A stretch of DNA of 64,000 bases from Acidihalobacter yilgarnensis (GTDB lineage: Bacteria; Pseudomonadota; Gammaproteobacteria; DSM-5130; Acidihalobacteraceae): assembly GCF_001753245.1 (NCBI RefSeq), contig NZ_CP017415.1, positions 3,280,040-3,344,039 on the forward strand, written 5' to 3'. Made by a program: the position numbers and the translations under genes. Positions 1 through 9,179 of the stretch are shown piece after piece (within the stretch, counting starts at the first letter, position 1; every line of letters starts with the position of its first letter). Below the pieces are notes generated by a model. That model was not told the origin of the DNA. It made no database searches and saw nothing but the letters and a program-made list of their open reading frames with translations.

Positions 1-1127
1 ACGTAATGCACTTTTTTGCCGGCTTTGAGCAGCATAGAAGCCTTCTTGAAGCCATCGACGCCGGCATAGATAGGCGTGCCGCCCATACCCGTCACCTTGC
101 GGATGTTGTCACGAATGGTCGGCGCCTTGTCACTCTTGCCGGATTCCATGGCCAATGCGGCAATCATGACGGCGTCATAGGCATTGGTCATGTAAGCCTG
201 GGTCGGGTAGCTGCCGTGCTTCTTCTTGAAGTTTTCCTTAAAGGTTGCCAGCGAAGGCGTCTTCTCGGAACCCGCAGCGGTGCCGTAGACCGTCTTGAGG
301 TACTGCGGACCCACGTCGTCGACAAACTTCTGCGACTCCAGGCCATCCGGTAGCAGGAAGGTCATCGGGCCGCCGGCGGATATCCATTCGCGCGCCACGG
401 TGGTGCCGTCGCCCGGATAACCGACCAGGAACAGGGCCTGCGGTTTACCTGACAGGGCCTGATTGACCTCGGAACGATAGGAAGGCTGTTTGTCGTTGTA
501 AGGCACCTCGGCAGTCACCGTGCCACCCATCTTCTTGAAATAGTTCGCAAACTTGCCGGCCAGACCAGTACCGTAAGGGTTGTTGATGTACATCACCGCC
601 ACGCTCTTGAGGCCGTGCTGATGCGCCAGCATGGCCATCGCCGTACCCTGCAGGGCATCGGAAGGCACGGTACGGAACCAGTAACCGCCAGTGCGGCCTT
701 CCTGGGCGAGCTGGGTGAAGGTCGGCGAGGTCGACGCGGGCGAAATCTGCACCACATGCGCGGAGCTGGTCACCGAAGTCAGAATGGCCATGCTGACGCC
801 GCTGGACAGTGCGCCGATGATGACCGGTACGCGATTGATGTCCACCAATTTCTTGGCCGCATCTACGCCCACGGCGGGATTGGTCTGATCGTCGTAAAGG
901 TCGAATTTCAACTTGCAACCATTCACACCGCCGGCCGCATTGATATCGCTGACCGCGAGCTGAGCACCCTCGCCGATCTGCTGACCTAACGCACCCAGCG
1001 AACCGGTCAAGGCCATCACGCCACCGATGGTGGTCGTGCACTCGGCATGCGCATTGATCGCGGCCATTGACAGTACGCCGGCCGCCACGCCCGCGAACAT
1101 CGACTTTGTCAGTTTTTTAGACACCAT
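1..1127 (-). CDS. Branched-chain amino acid ABC transporter substrate-binding protein (3' end cut by window edge)
   Basis: Periplasmic type-I ligand-binding protein of the LivJ family. It captures a small substrate, classically Leu/Ile/Val but in this family also amides or urea, and delivers it to the LivHM permease. The reading frame is open from an ATG at 1127 to the left edge, about 375 residues, so only a short C-terminal piece is missing. It starts with a signal peptide (MVSKKLTKSMFAGVAAGVL, then a cleavage site near AHA-EC) and continues with the typical GGVMALTGSLGALGQQ start of the ligand fold. It lies 154 bp downstream of livM in the same direction, so it is the last gene of the livGF-H-M operon. 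It is clearly related to the binding protein at 30422-31702. The substrate cannot be told from sequence. Confidence 0.93.
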   Translation of the reverse strand, partial: MVSKKLTKSMFAGVAAGVLSMAAINAHAECTTTIGGVMALTGSLGALGQQIGEGAQLAVSDINAAGGVNGCKLKFDLYDDQTNPAVGVDAAKKLVDINRVPVIIGALSSGVSMAILTSVTSSAHVVQISPASTSPTFTQLAQEGRTGGYWFRTVPSDALQGTAMAMLAHQHGLKSVAVMYINNPYGTGLAGKFANYFKKMGGTVTAEVPYNDKQPSYRSEVNQALSGKPQALFLVGYPGDGTTVAREWISAGGPMTFLLPDGLESQKFVDDVGPQYLKTVYGTAAGSEKTPSLATFKENFKKKHGSYPTQAYMTNAYDAVMIAALAMESGKSDKAPTIRDNIRKVTGMGGTPIYAGVDGFKKASMLLKAGKKVHY

Positions 1128-1281
1128 GTAATTACCCCTCATCAAGGTCCATTGGTGGACACATTATTAACAACAGATTGAATGCCTTACCCGTTATCCC
1201 ACCCAGTCTTTAAATCATTGTCCTTATTATCTGCCTGCTGCGGGCGCGTGCCGCCCGGCACGCACCCGCAATTTCTTCTTC

Positions 1282-2235
1282 TCAAGGCGCCTGTTTGGCC
1301 CTGGGAATGATCGCTCTCCGGTTACCCAGGATTCCTCTGGGCTTGAAGATCAACGTCAGCATCAGCACCAAGCCGATCAAGATGATCTGGAAGGCGCCAC
1401 CCTTAACCTGCAGACTCGCCGGCAGAATCGCCTGGACCAGCGTGCCGCTGCCGCTCCACAGCATCCAAACCAGCAGCGCACCCAGTACCGCACCGCGATT
1501 GTTGCCGCTACCGCCGATGATCAGCATCGCCCAGATCTGGAAGGTCAGCACCGGCTGGAAATCCTGCGGACTGATGTATTTGATGAAACAGGCGTACAGC
1601 GCGCCACCCAATCCCATGATCATGGAACCGATCACGAATGACTGCAGGCGGTAACTGAACGCGTTCTTGCCGACCGAGCTGGCCGCGGTTTCATCCTCGC
1701 GTATCGCCATCAATACCCGGCCCCAGGGCGAATGCACCATGCGCTCCAGCGCGATGTACACCACGAACAGGATGAGCAAGACCATCGCCAGGAAGAACAC
1801 GTTGTACTCGAAGTTCGACTTGAAGACGTTCGCCAGCGGCTGCGGGATGTTATAGATGCCCTGCGTACCGCCTGTGAGCCACTGGGTGTTCATCGCCACC
1901 AGCTGGATGCTGAAGGCAATGCCGATGGTGGCGATGGCTAGGTAATCGTCACGCAGCCGCAGTGTCGGAAACCCAATGACCAGCGCCGCCACACCAGTGA
2001 CCAACATCGCCGCAACCATGCTCAGCGGGATGGGCACGTTGAAACCGCCCAGATGCCCAGAGGTCACCGGGCTGGCGAGGATCGCGTAGGTATATGCGCC
2101 CACCGCGAAAAAACCGGCGACGCCAATATTGAACAGACCCGTGTAACCCCACTGCAGGTTCAGCCCCAGTGAGACAACGCCATAAATGGCGGCGAGGATC
2201 AGGAAAAATACGAGATAGGAAACCAGGCCGCTCAT
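1282..2235 (-). CDS. livM: Branched-chain amino acid ABC transporter permease LivM
   Basis: Inner-membrane permease subunit of 317 residues that forms the translocation path with LivH. It is highly hydrophobic, with about 8-10 predicted membrane segments. It has the family signature of an early GLNLQWGYTGLFNIG stretch and a late region with FQIWAMLIIGGSGNNRGAVLG, where the ATPase coupling helix lies. Length is normal for LivM. The start overlaps the end of livH by 4 bp (ATGA), which points to translational coupling. The C-terminus ends with the charged tail common in this family. Confidence 0.95.
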   Translation of the reverse strand: MSGLVSYLVFFLILAAIYGVVSLGLNLQWGYTGLFNIGVAGFFAVGAYTYAILASPVTSGHLGGFNVPIPLSMVAAMLVTGVAALVIGFPTLRLRDDYLAIATIGIAFSIQLVAMNTQWLTGGTQGIYNIPQPLANVFKSNFEYNVFFLAMVLLILFVVYIALERMVHSPWGRVLMAIREDETAASSVGKNAFSYRLQSFVIGSMIMGLGGALYACFIKYISPQDFQPVLTFQIWAMLIIGGSGNNRGAVLGALLVWMLWSGSGTLVQAILPASLQVKGGAFQIILIGLVLMLTLIFKPRGILGNRRAIIPRAKQAP

Positions 2236-3131
2236 TTCTTTTCTCCGAGAATGCCGGTCGGACGTACGAGCAGGACCACAATCATGATCACGAAGGCTAC
2301 CGCCGGCTTGTAGGCCGGGGAAATGAACATGACCGACACGTCCTGTGCGATGCCGATGACGAGGCCACCCAGTACCGCGCCGTAAACGCTACCGATGCCG
2401 CCCAGAATCGCCGCCGCGAATAAGGGCAAGACCAGGTTGAAGCCCATTTCAGGCAGAACCTGGACCGTGAGACCGAAGAACATACCGGCCACCGCAGCCA
2501 ATGAGGCGCCGACCACCCAGGTCCAGCGCACAACGCCCTGCACGTTGATCCCGGTAACTTGTGCCAGCGCAAGATTGTCGGCGGTCGCGCGCATGGCCTT
2601 GCCCAGCTTGGTGCGCGTCAGGAACAAATGCAGCACCACCACCAGCACCGCGGCCAGGACGACCACGAAAATCTGATCCGCGGTCATGCGCACACCGGGC
2701 AGAATCTCCTTGGCCATCTGGATGGAATTGCTGTAATAGCGCGGCTCCGGGCCGAAGAACACGACGATGAAGTTGCGCAACAACAGCGAAGCACCGAAAG
2801 AGGCGAACACCAGCGCCACCTGAATATTGCTGCGTCGCAGTGGACGGAACACCAACCAGTCGACCAACAAGGCCAACCCAGAGGTCAGCACCGCAGCACC
2901 GATCAGCGCGACGATGAAGGGCCAGCCGAAGGACAGAGACCCGAAGGTCCCACCCTGCACGCCGGAAAAGGCCATCACGAACACCAAGCCGAAATAGGCG
3001 CCCCAGGACAGCAGGGAGCCATGCGCGAAATTGGCGAAGTTAAGAATGTTGTAGGTCAGCGTCAAACCGATCGCGCCGAGCGCAATCGTCGAGCCGAGAA
3101 CGATACCGTCCGCGAGATATTGGCCGATCAT
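2232..3131 (-). CDS. livH: Branched-chain amino acid ABC transporter permease LivH
   Basis: Inner-membrane permease of 299 residues and partner of LivM. The N-terminus (GIVLGSTIALGAIGLTLTYN then ILNFANFAHGSLL) is the canonical LivH start, and the C-terminal segment has GGIGSVYGAVLGGLVIGIAQ, the usual coupling and membrane region. It is joined by 4-bp overlaps to the fused ATPase upstream (3128-4609) and to livM downstream, so all are made from one message. The C-terminal GILGEKK end is typical. Confidence 0.95.
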   Translation of the reverse strand: MIGQYLADGIVLGSTIALGAIGLTLTYNILNFANFAHGSLLSWGAYFGLVFVMAFSGVQGGTFGSLSFGWPFIVALIGAAVLTSGLALLVDWLVFRPLRRSNIQVALVFASFGASLLLRNFIVVFFGPEPRYYSNSIQMAKEILPGVRMTADQIFVVVLAAVLVVVLHLFLTRTKLGKAMRATADNLALAQVTGINVQGVVRWTWVVGASLAAVAGMFFGLTVQVLPEMGFNLVLPLFAAAILGGIGSVYGAVLGGLVIGIAQDVSVMFISPAYKPAVAFVIMIVVLLVRPTGILGEKK

Positions 3132-4609
3132 AGCAATCCCCCCTTGGAGCCCAGATACAGCTCGCCGATCTCGGGGTTGCGCAATAGCGCATCCGCCTTG
3201 TCCATGATTTGCTCCTTGCCTTCCGCCAGGACATAGCCGCGATCGGAGATCATCAGCCCGGCCTTGGCATTTTGTTCCACCATCAGGATGGTGACGCCGG
3301 TATCGCGTACCTCCTGCACGTTCTTGAAGACCATGCCCACCAGTTTCGGCGACAGGCCCGCAGAGGGTTCGTCCAGCATCAATAATTTGGGGCTGACCAT
3401 CAGTGCTCGACCGAAGGCAACCATCTGCCGCTGTCCGCCCGAGAGCTTACCCGCCGGGTGATGCCGCAGCCGTGCGAGATCCGGAAACAGCGCATAGGTC
3501 TCTTGCAGACGCTGTTCGAGGCCTTCCTTGCGCGTGTAGGCCCCCATTTCCAGGTTTTCCTGCACGCTCAGACGGGCAAACACGTTGTTGTTCTGGGGGA
3601 CGTAGGCCAAGCCCTGTTGCACCATCGTGTGCGGTGCCAGGGCGGTGATATCGCGGCCCTCCAAGGTGACTTTGCCGGAGAAGACCGGCACCAGTCCGGC
3701 GATGGACTTGATCAATGTGGACTTGCCCGCGCCGTTGGGGCCCAGCACGGTGACGATCTCGCCTGGCATCACCTCAATGGTCGCGCCACGGAGGATCGGC
3801 ACACCCGGATTGTAACCAGCCATGAGATTATCGACCTTGAGCATCGCTTCACTCATCGGGGCTGCCTCCCAGGTAGGCGTCAAGCACGCGCGATCGGTGC
3901 GCACTGTTTGCGCATCGCCCTCCATCAACAGTTTCCCGTTGGCCATCACCAAGATGGGGTCGCAGAGATTCATGACCATGTCCATGTTGTGTTCGATGAG
4001 CAGGAAGGTGATGCCCTTATCGTGCAGCTCACGTATGCGCTCGATGATTTCGGCGAGCAGCGAGGGATTCACGCCCGCACCCGGCTCGTCGAGCAGGATC
4101 AGCTGCGGATCTGCCATCAGCGCGCGACCGATCTCCACCAGCTTCTGCTGTCCACCGGACAGATTCTTGGCCTGCTCGTGAGTCACGCGTTCCAGATTCA
4201 GGAACTTGAGCGTCTCACGGGCCTTCTCGTGTATCTCCTGTTCCTGCTGGCGGACTCGGCCACGGCGGAACCAGTTGTTCCAGAACTGTTCCCCATACTG
4301 ACGCGGAGGCACCACCATGAGGTTCTCAAGCACGCTCATGTCGGGGAAGGGTCTGGGAATCTGGAAGGTACGCACCAGGCCCTTGTGAAAAATCCGGTGT
4401 GGCGAAAGCCCATCGATGGCCTCGCCATTGAAGGTAATGCTGCCGCGAGTCGGTTTGTAGACGCCGGCGATGGTATTGAAGAGGGTGGTCTTGCCCGCCC
4501 CGTTCGGACCGATCAACCCGGTAATGGTATTTTTCTGCAAGGTGAAGGAAACGTTGTCTATGGCCTGTAGGCCGCCGAAATCCTTACCCAGCTCGGTGAC
4601 CTCTAGCAT
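3128..4609 (-). CDS. livG-livF: Fused LivG-LivF ATPase (two ABC domains in one frame, probably by a one-base loss)
   Basis: 493-residue protein with two complete ABC ATPase domains. The first (about 1-235) is LivG-like, with Walker A GPNGAGKTT, signature LSGGQQ and Walker B LILLDEPGAG. The second (about 252-493) is LivF-like, with Walker A GPNGAGKST, signature LSGGQRQ and LLMLDEPSAG. In this family the two are normally separate genes. Around 3891 the frame reads VRTDRACLTPTWEAAP, which does not look like protein. Adding one C restores a LivG ending VLDAYLGGSPDE-stop at 3849, overlapping a LivF ATG at 3856 (ATGAGTGA). The fusion therefore looks like a single-base deletion (expected GATCCGCGCG, seen GATCGCGCG) or a base-calling error. 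Both ATPases keep all their motifs, so a fused product could still work. Confidence 0.9.
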   Translation of the reverse strand: MLEVTELGKDFGGLQAIDNVSFTLQKNTITGLIGPNGAGKTTLFNTIAGVYKPTRGSITFNGEAIDGLSPHRIFHKGLVRTFQIPRPFPDMSVLENLMVVPPRQYGEQFWNNWFRRGRVRQQEQEIHEKARETLKFLNLERVTHEQAKNLSGGQQKLVEIGRALMADPQLILLDEPGAGVNPSLLAEIIERIRELHDKGITFLLIEHNMDMVMNLCDPILVMANGKLLMEGDAQTVRTDRACLTPTWEAAPMSEAMLKVDNLMAGYNPGVPILRGATIEVMPGEIVTVLGPNGAGKSTLIKSIAGLVPVFSGKVTLEGRDITALAPHTMVQQGLAYVPQNNNVFARLSVQENLEMGAYTRKEGLEQRLQETYALFPDLARLRHHPAGKLSGGQRQMVAFGRALMVSPKLLMLDEPSAGLSPKLVGMVFKNVQEVRDTGVTILMVEQNAKAGLMISDRGYVLAEGKEQIMDKADALLRNPEIGELYLGSKGGLL

Positions 4610-4841
4610 CTCGTGTCCTCATATTCTGGGCGACGCCACGCCGCCGCAAACCGGGTCGCTCGGACACGCCGAATTATGTTGGTATCCATGGTTTTTTGAA
4701 GATGGCTGCTCGGTAGTACGTTCAATTGAAACACCCCGGTTCATGCCACCGGCACGACCAGGCCCAAGTGCTCTCCGTCGACAAGATAATCGCGCCGCGG
4801 AGACAGTAACGAGGCATTTATACACCAGCCCCAGAAACAAA

Positions 4842-4867
4842 ACCGGGCACCCCTAGGGGCACCCGGT
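4842..4867 (-). terminator. Rho-independent terminator after the porin gene
   Basis: Near-palindrome with arms ACCGGG/CCCGGT and an inner CCCC-TA-GGGG stem separated by a CA/CA mismatch. On the minus strand it is followed directly by TTTTGTTT. It sits 24 bp past the porin stop codon. It would end porin transcription before the Liv operon. Confidence 0.75.
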
Positions 4868-4891
4868 ATTTTCACATCAAGCTTGAACGCC

Positions 4892-6022
4892 TTAGAAGCT
4901 GTAGTAACCGCCGATTGCCAGCTGACCGTTGGCGCGGGTACCGGAATTGACGCCATCCAGACCGCTGACAGCGGCATCCTTGCCGTAGTACTGGTACTCG
5001 GCGAACAGGGCGACCGCGTCCACTGGAGCGTAGGCTACGCTGAAGGTCGTGATCGTACCCTTCTTGCCTTTATAGTTCGTGTTGGCAATGCTCATATCGC
5101 TCTGACTCGTCGAGGATATATCCCCCATCAGCGTCCACTTCGGCGCGACCATGTAGCTCGCCCAGAGGCTGACGGTATTGATGGCGTTGTCGTTCTGCGC
5201 CGTCGTCGTGCCGTTGTAGATTTTGCTGGTCGGCTTGTAGGAGAACAGGCCCAGGTTCACGGACAGCGGACCTTCGTTATAGCTGGCGCGGGCTGCGACC
5301 TTGCTCTTGAGCAGCTCGCCGGCATAGGTATTGATCGCCGTGCCCCAGACGGTGGTCGAAGCGGACTGGCTGTACTCGTGAGTACCGTCGCCGTACTTCG
5401 AGAAACCAACATAACCAGCAGCGAAGCTCAGCGGGCCGGCCGTGTAGGTGCCGGTCAGCGTGACGTTGGTCTCGTCCTTGGAGCCGCTGGTCGAACCCTT
5501 GCTCATGTTGGACAGCGAGGCCGACATGTTGAAGCCACCCATGGTCGGGGTGGTGTAGACGATCGCCTTATCCATCTGCTTGACGTCGACGTTGGTCGTG
5601 TAGAACCACCAGAAGGGGTTGAACACGGACACGATGTCGGTATAGAACGGCGTGAACGGACGGCCGACCATCACGGTGCCCCAGCCACCCTTGGCGCCCA
5701 GGAAGGCGGTATAGGTGGTTGGCGAAGAGCTGGAACCCGACTGCACCGGATTCACGTTCATCATGTACTCGTACATGAAGGTGGTATCACCGGTTTTGCC
5801 CAGGTCACCCTTGATGCCGATACGGCTGCCGTCGCTGGAGATATCGTAGGCAGAACTACCGCCCGGATTGGCAGTCGGAGTGTTGTAGTAACCGGCGATG
5901 CCCAGGCCACCGAAAATCGTAGCGGTCGGCGCAGCATGCGCGGCGGCGCCGGCAAAGGCCAGACTCATGGCAGCGGCAAGTGCGGCGGCCTTCGGCGTAA
6001 ACACGTTCTTCACATTCATCAC
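4892..6022 (-). CDS. Gram-negative general porin (trimeric beta-barrel)
   Basis: 376-residue outer-membrane porin. It has a clear signal peptide ending AHA-APTATIFGG. The mature part is rich in Gly/Tyr/Ser with alternating hydrophobic strands, contains the loop-3-like stretch GRPFTPFYTDIV, and ends in an aromatic F (GGYYSF), the barrel-assembly signal. A purine-rich ribosome-binding site (AGGGGGAA) precedes the ATG. Porins beside Liv-type transporters often bring the same solute across the outer membrane, so a role with the downstream operon is a reasonable inference, but a terminator lies between them. The AT-rich leader upstream suggests strong, separately controlled expression. Confidence 0.92.
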   Translation of the reverse strand: MMNVKNVFTPKAAALAAAMSLAFAGAAAHAAPTATIFGGLGIAGYYNTPTANPGGSSAYDISSDGSRIGIKGDLGKTGDTTFMYEYMMNVNPVQSGSSSSPTTYTAFLGAKGGWGTVMVGRPFTPFYTDIVSVFNPFWWFYTTNVDVKQMDKAIVYTTPTMGGFNMSASLSNMSKGSTSGSKDETNVTLTGTYTAGPLSFAAGYVGFSKYGDGTHEYSQSASTTVWGTAINTYAGELLKSKVAARASYNEGPLSVNLGLFSYKPTSKIYNGTTTAQNDNAINTVSLWASYMVAPKWTLMGDISSTSQSDMSIANTNYKGKKGTITTFSVAYAPVDAVALFAEYQYYGKDAAVSGLDGVNSGTRANGQLAIGGYYSF

Positions 6023-6472
6023 GTATGATTCCCCCTAGCAAGTTTACTGAACAATTAACAACAAAACGCTTTATACAAGCCATTCACAGCTATCGAATGC
6101 GCGTCGAGCGCATGGCGCAGAGAAAAGCACAACTCGTGCCATGTCGCTCAAAACCGGCAATTCAGTCGGTTGGATACATTCCCGATGCCCATTGGGACAA
6201 CTTATGCACCAAGATGGTACGCAAAAACCCCGTACGCACCATTTCGATGTCTGTGTGGCGAGATTTTGATACCCATTCGTTGTGTGATGCAACCATTTTA
6301 GGCCTCACTCGTGCGCTGAAGCGTATCATCCTGGTGCGCATCACCTGCTTTTCGCCCCACATTGTCTCCTTTTGGTCTCAATTCTCGTCTTCTCTCGTCT
6401 TCGTTTGCCAAGCCCTTATCCAGCGGCGTATGTTCGCTGCAAAATCGACTCGCCTAGGGCACCTGCACCAAT
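6023..6472 (+). other. Intergenic region, porin promoter side
   Basis: 450 bp between the divergent porin and MarC-family genes. It is lower in GC than its flanks. I see no convincing gene: open frames here lack homology-like features and codon bias. It must hold the porin promoter (leftward) and the promoter of the gene at 6473, but no operator could be assigned. Confidence 0.5.
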
Positions 6473-7111
6473 ATGTCACCCGATCACCTAACCGACGCAC
6501 TCCGCGCACTCGTCGCCCTGCTCGCGATCGTGAACCCCGTCGGAGCCGTTCCCATCTTCGTCGCCGTGACCGGCGATCAAACCGCTGGAGACCGGCTGCG
6601 CACCTCGCGCACCACCGCCATCGCGGTCGGCGTCACACTGCTCGCCGCCGCGCTCGCCGGGCAGTACATCCTGCAGCTCTTCGGCATCGACCTCGACGCC
6701 TTCCGTGTTGGCGGCGGCCTGCTGATCCTGCTCATGGCCATTCACATGCTGCAGGGCAGCCCCAACCGCGCGCGCAATACTCCGGAAGAAACTCAGGAAG
6801 GCGTGGCCAAGGACGACGTTGCCGTAGTCCCGCTCGCCATCCCGCTGCTCGCAGGGCCCGGTAGCATCTCCACCGTCATCATCACCGCACAGAACGCACG
6901 AGGTTGGCTCGGCTATCTCGCACTGCTACTCAATATTCTCATCGTCGCCGGCGTCGTCTACGCCACCCTGCGCGTAGCCGTGCCGCTGTCCGCCAAGCTT
7001 GGGGAGACCGGCATTCGCATCGCCACCCGCGTCCTCGGCCTGCTGCTCGCCGCCATCGCCGTCCAGTTCATGGCCCTGGGAATTCGCGGCCTGCTGCCAG
7101 GCCTCGCCTGA
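6473..7111 (+). CDS. MarC-family integral membrane protein
   Basis: 212-residue inner-membrane protein of the MarC/UPF0056 family, with about six membrane helices. Family hallmarks are the N-terminal ALLAIVNPVGAVPIFVAVT stretch and the conserved PLAIPLLAGPGSISTVI segment in the fourth helix region, where NPxG and PGxIS are the most conserved motifs. Between them is a cytoplasmic loop with the acidic EETQEGVAKDD sequence. The biochemical role of MarC proteins is unsettled. The old link to antibiotic resistance was withdrawn for E. coli MarC, so no function is claimed. The gene stands alone; tRNA-Arg follows 54 bp later. Confidence 0.9.
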   Translation: MSPDHLTDALRALVALLAIVNPVGAVPIFVAVTGDQTAGDRLRTSRTTAIAVGVTLLAAALAGQYILQLFGIDLDAFRVGGGLLILLMAIHMLQGSPNRARNTPEETQEGVAKDDVAVVPLAIPLLAGPGSISTVIITAQNARGWLGYLALLLNILIVAGVVYATLRVAVPLSAKLGETGIRIATRVLGLLLAAIAVQFMALGIRGLLPGLA

Positions 7112-7165
7112 CCCCCGTCACCGCAATGGACGCGCCTGCGTCAACACAGTATGCTTTGTCCCCCC

Positions 7166-7242
<77 letters not shown>

Positions 7243-7409
7243 TCATTCTTACTCCCCCTAAGCCCCTGCCCCGCCCCTACAGGGTGGATAGGCGCAGCGC
7301 CTGCGCCAACTACCCTCATAGCCCCCAACCCCGAATGCCCGCCGGAACCGGCTATGCTCGTGCGGGGCGGACACCGAGGTCCGGTCATTGGCTTAAAGGG
7401 GGAATGATC

Positions 7410-9179
7410 ATGCGCAGCGTCACCTTGCTGATTGCGGTCGGTCTGGCATTGATCGCCACGAATGTGCTGGCGGGCGCTGGCGATGCCAAGCCCGGCATCT
7501 CTGCTCAGGCGTTGGACTACGGCAGAAACATCTCCCCGCTCGAAAGCCTCGCAGGCCTTCGGCCGGTCGAGGCGAAGCACGCGATGGTGGTCACCGCGCA
7601 GCATCTGGCAACGCGCGTGGGCGTGCGCATCCTGCGCGAAGGCGGCAACGCCATCGATGCGGCGGTGGCCATCGGCTATGCGCTTGCGGTGGTGCATCCC
7701 TGCTGCGGCAACATCGGCGGTGGCGGATTCATGGTGATCCACCTCGCCAACGGCGAGAACCGCTTTCTCGACTTCCGCGAGAAAGCGCCGCTCAAGGCCT
7801 ATCCCAAACTGTTCCAGAACGCACAAGGCGAGGTCGTACCCGGCCTGAGCACGCACAGCTACCTCGGCGTCGGCGTGCCTGGCACGGTGATGGGCCTCAA
7901 TGCCGCGCTGACCCAATACGGCACCCTGCCGCTGAAGACCGTCATGGCACCGGCCATCGCGCTCGCGCGTAAGGGCTACATCCTCGATCCCGGCGACGCA
8001 CACATCCTCGACGGCCGCGCCGACGACTTCCGCAAATACCCCAACGTCGACGCCATCTTCCTCAACCACGGTCAGCCCTGGCGCGCGGGCGAGCGCCTGC
8101 GCCAGCCGCAGCTCGCACGCACCCTCGAACGCATCGCCGAAGGCGGCACCCACGCCTTCTATCGCGGCCGCATCGCCAAGGCCATCGTCGCGGCCAGCGC
8201 GCAGCATCGAGGCATCCTCAGCCTGCAGGATTTCGCGGACTACACCGTTCGATGGGCCAAGCCGGTCGAATGCGACTACCGCGGCTACACCATCGTCTCC
8301 GACCCGCCGCCCAGCTCGGGCGGCACCACGATCTGCGAGATCCTACAGATCGTCAAACCCTATCCGCTTGGCGAGTGGGGCTACGCCTCGGTCAAGACCC
8401 TGCACTACCTCATCGAAGCCGAGCGCCACGCCTTCGCCGATCGCAACACCTATCTCGGCGACCCCGCCTTCGTACACAACCCCATCCGCGAACTGCTATC
8501 GCCCGCGCATGCCGCCAAAATCCGCGCGCAAATCCGACCTGATGCCGCCACGCCCTCCAGCGAGGTCAAGGGCAGTCTCGGGCCGGCCGAAGGCACCAAC
8601 ACCACCCAGTTTTCCGTAGTCGATGCGCACGGCAATGCCGTCAGCGTGACCTACACCATCAACTACCTCTTCGGCCTCGGGCAGATCGCCGGCGACACCG
8701 GCTTTTTTCTCAACAATGAAATGGACGACTTCACCTCCAAACCCGGCGTCCCGAACAGCTTCGGGCTCGTGCAGGGGCGCGTGAACCAGATCGAGCCGGG
8801 CAAACGCCCACTCAGCTCCATGTCGCCAACCATCGTGCTGCGCCACGGCAAGCTGTTCATGGTCACCGGCAGCCCCGGCGGCTCCACCATAATCTCGACC
8901 ACACTCGAAACCATCCTCAACGTGATCGACTTCGGCATGAACATGCAGCAGGCCGTCGACGCCCCGCGCTTCCATGAACAATGGCAGCCGCCCACCGTCA
9001 TGATCGAGCCCGGTCTACTCACCCCGGCGACACAGCGGACCCTGGAAAAAATGGGTTACCGCTTCACCTACGGCAACGCCTGGGGTGCCGCCATGGCCAT
9101 CCTGGCAAATCCCAAAACCGGCCTCTATGAAGGCGCTGCCGACCGGCGCAGACCCTCGGCGCTGGCAGCGGGCTATTGA
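7410..9179 (+). CDS. ggt: Gamma-glutamyltransferase (glutathione hydrolase) precursor
   Basis: 589-residue periplasmic Ntn-hydrolase that cleaves the gamma-glutamyl bond of glutathione and transfers or hydrolyses the glutamyl group. The precursor is expected to self-cleave before the catalytic Thr of NTTQFSVVD (about residue 398), giving large and small subunits. Other family motifs are present: GGGGFMVI early, EAERHAFADR before the cleavage site, and RPLSSMSPTIV and GSPGGS in the small subunit. The start at 7410 is chosen because AAAGGGGG (7395-7402) lies 7 nt upstream and a signal peptide (MRSVTLLIAVGLALIA) follows. An ATG at 7404 is also in frame. The gene is monocistronic, with a role in glutathione turnover and cysteine or glutamate salvage. 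Confidence 0.95.
   Translation: MRSVTLLIAVGLALIATNVLAGAGDAKPGISAQALDYGRNISPLESLAGLRPVEAKHAMVVTAQHLATRVGVRILREGGNAIDAAVAIGYALAVVHPCCGNIGGGGFMVIHLANGENRFLDFREKAPLKAYPKLFQNAQGEVVPGLSTHSYLGVGVPGTVMGLNAALTQYGTLPLKTVMAPAIALARKGYILDPGDAHILDGRADDFRKYPNVDAIFLNHGQPWRAGERLRQPQLARTLERIAEGGTHAFYRGRIAKAIVAASAQHRGILSLQDFADYTVRWAKPVECDYRGYTIVSDPPPSSGGTTICEILQIVKPYPLGEWGYASVKTLHYLIEAERHAFADRNTYLGDPAFVHNPIRELLSPAHAAKIRAQIRPDAATPSSEVKGSLGPAEGTNTTQFSVVDAHGNAVSVTYTINYLFGLGQIAGDTGFFLNNEMDDFTSKPGVPNSFGLVQGRVNQIEPGKRPLSSMSPTIVLRHGKLFMVTGSPGGSTIISTTLETILNVIDFGMNMQQAVDAPRFHEQWQPPTVMIEPGLLTPATQRTLEKMGYRFTYGNAWGAAMAILANPKTGLYEGAADRRRPSALAAGY

Noticed and set aside
3458-4570. 370-codon plus-strand frame
   Set aside because: Antisense to the fused LivG-LivF ATPase with all ABC motifs on the minus strand.
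4883-6028. 381-codon plus-strand frame
   Set aside because: Exact antisense of the porin gene, which has a signal peptide, strand pattern and terminal F.
7284-7409. Earlier start for gamma-glutamyltransferase
   Set aside because: The upstream extension has no ribosome site and hides the signal peptide; 7410 has AAAGGGGG at the right distance.
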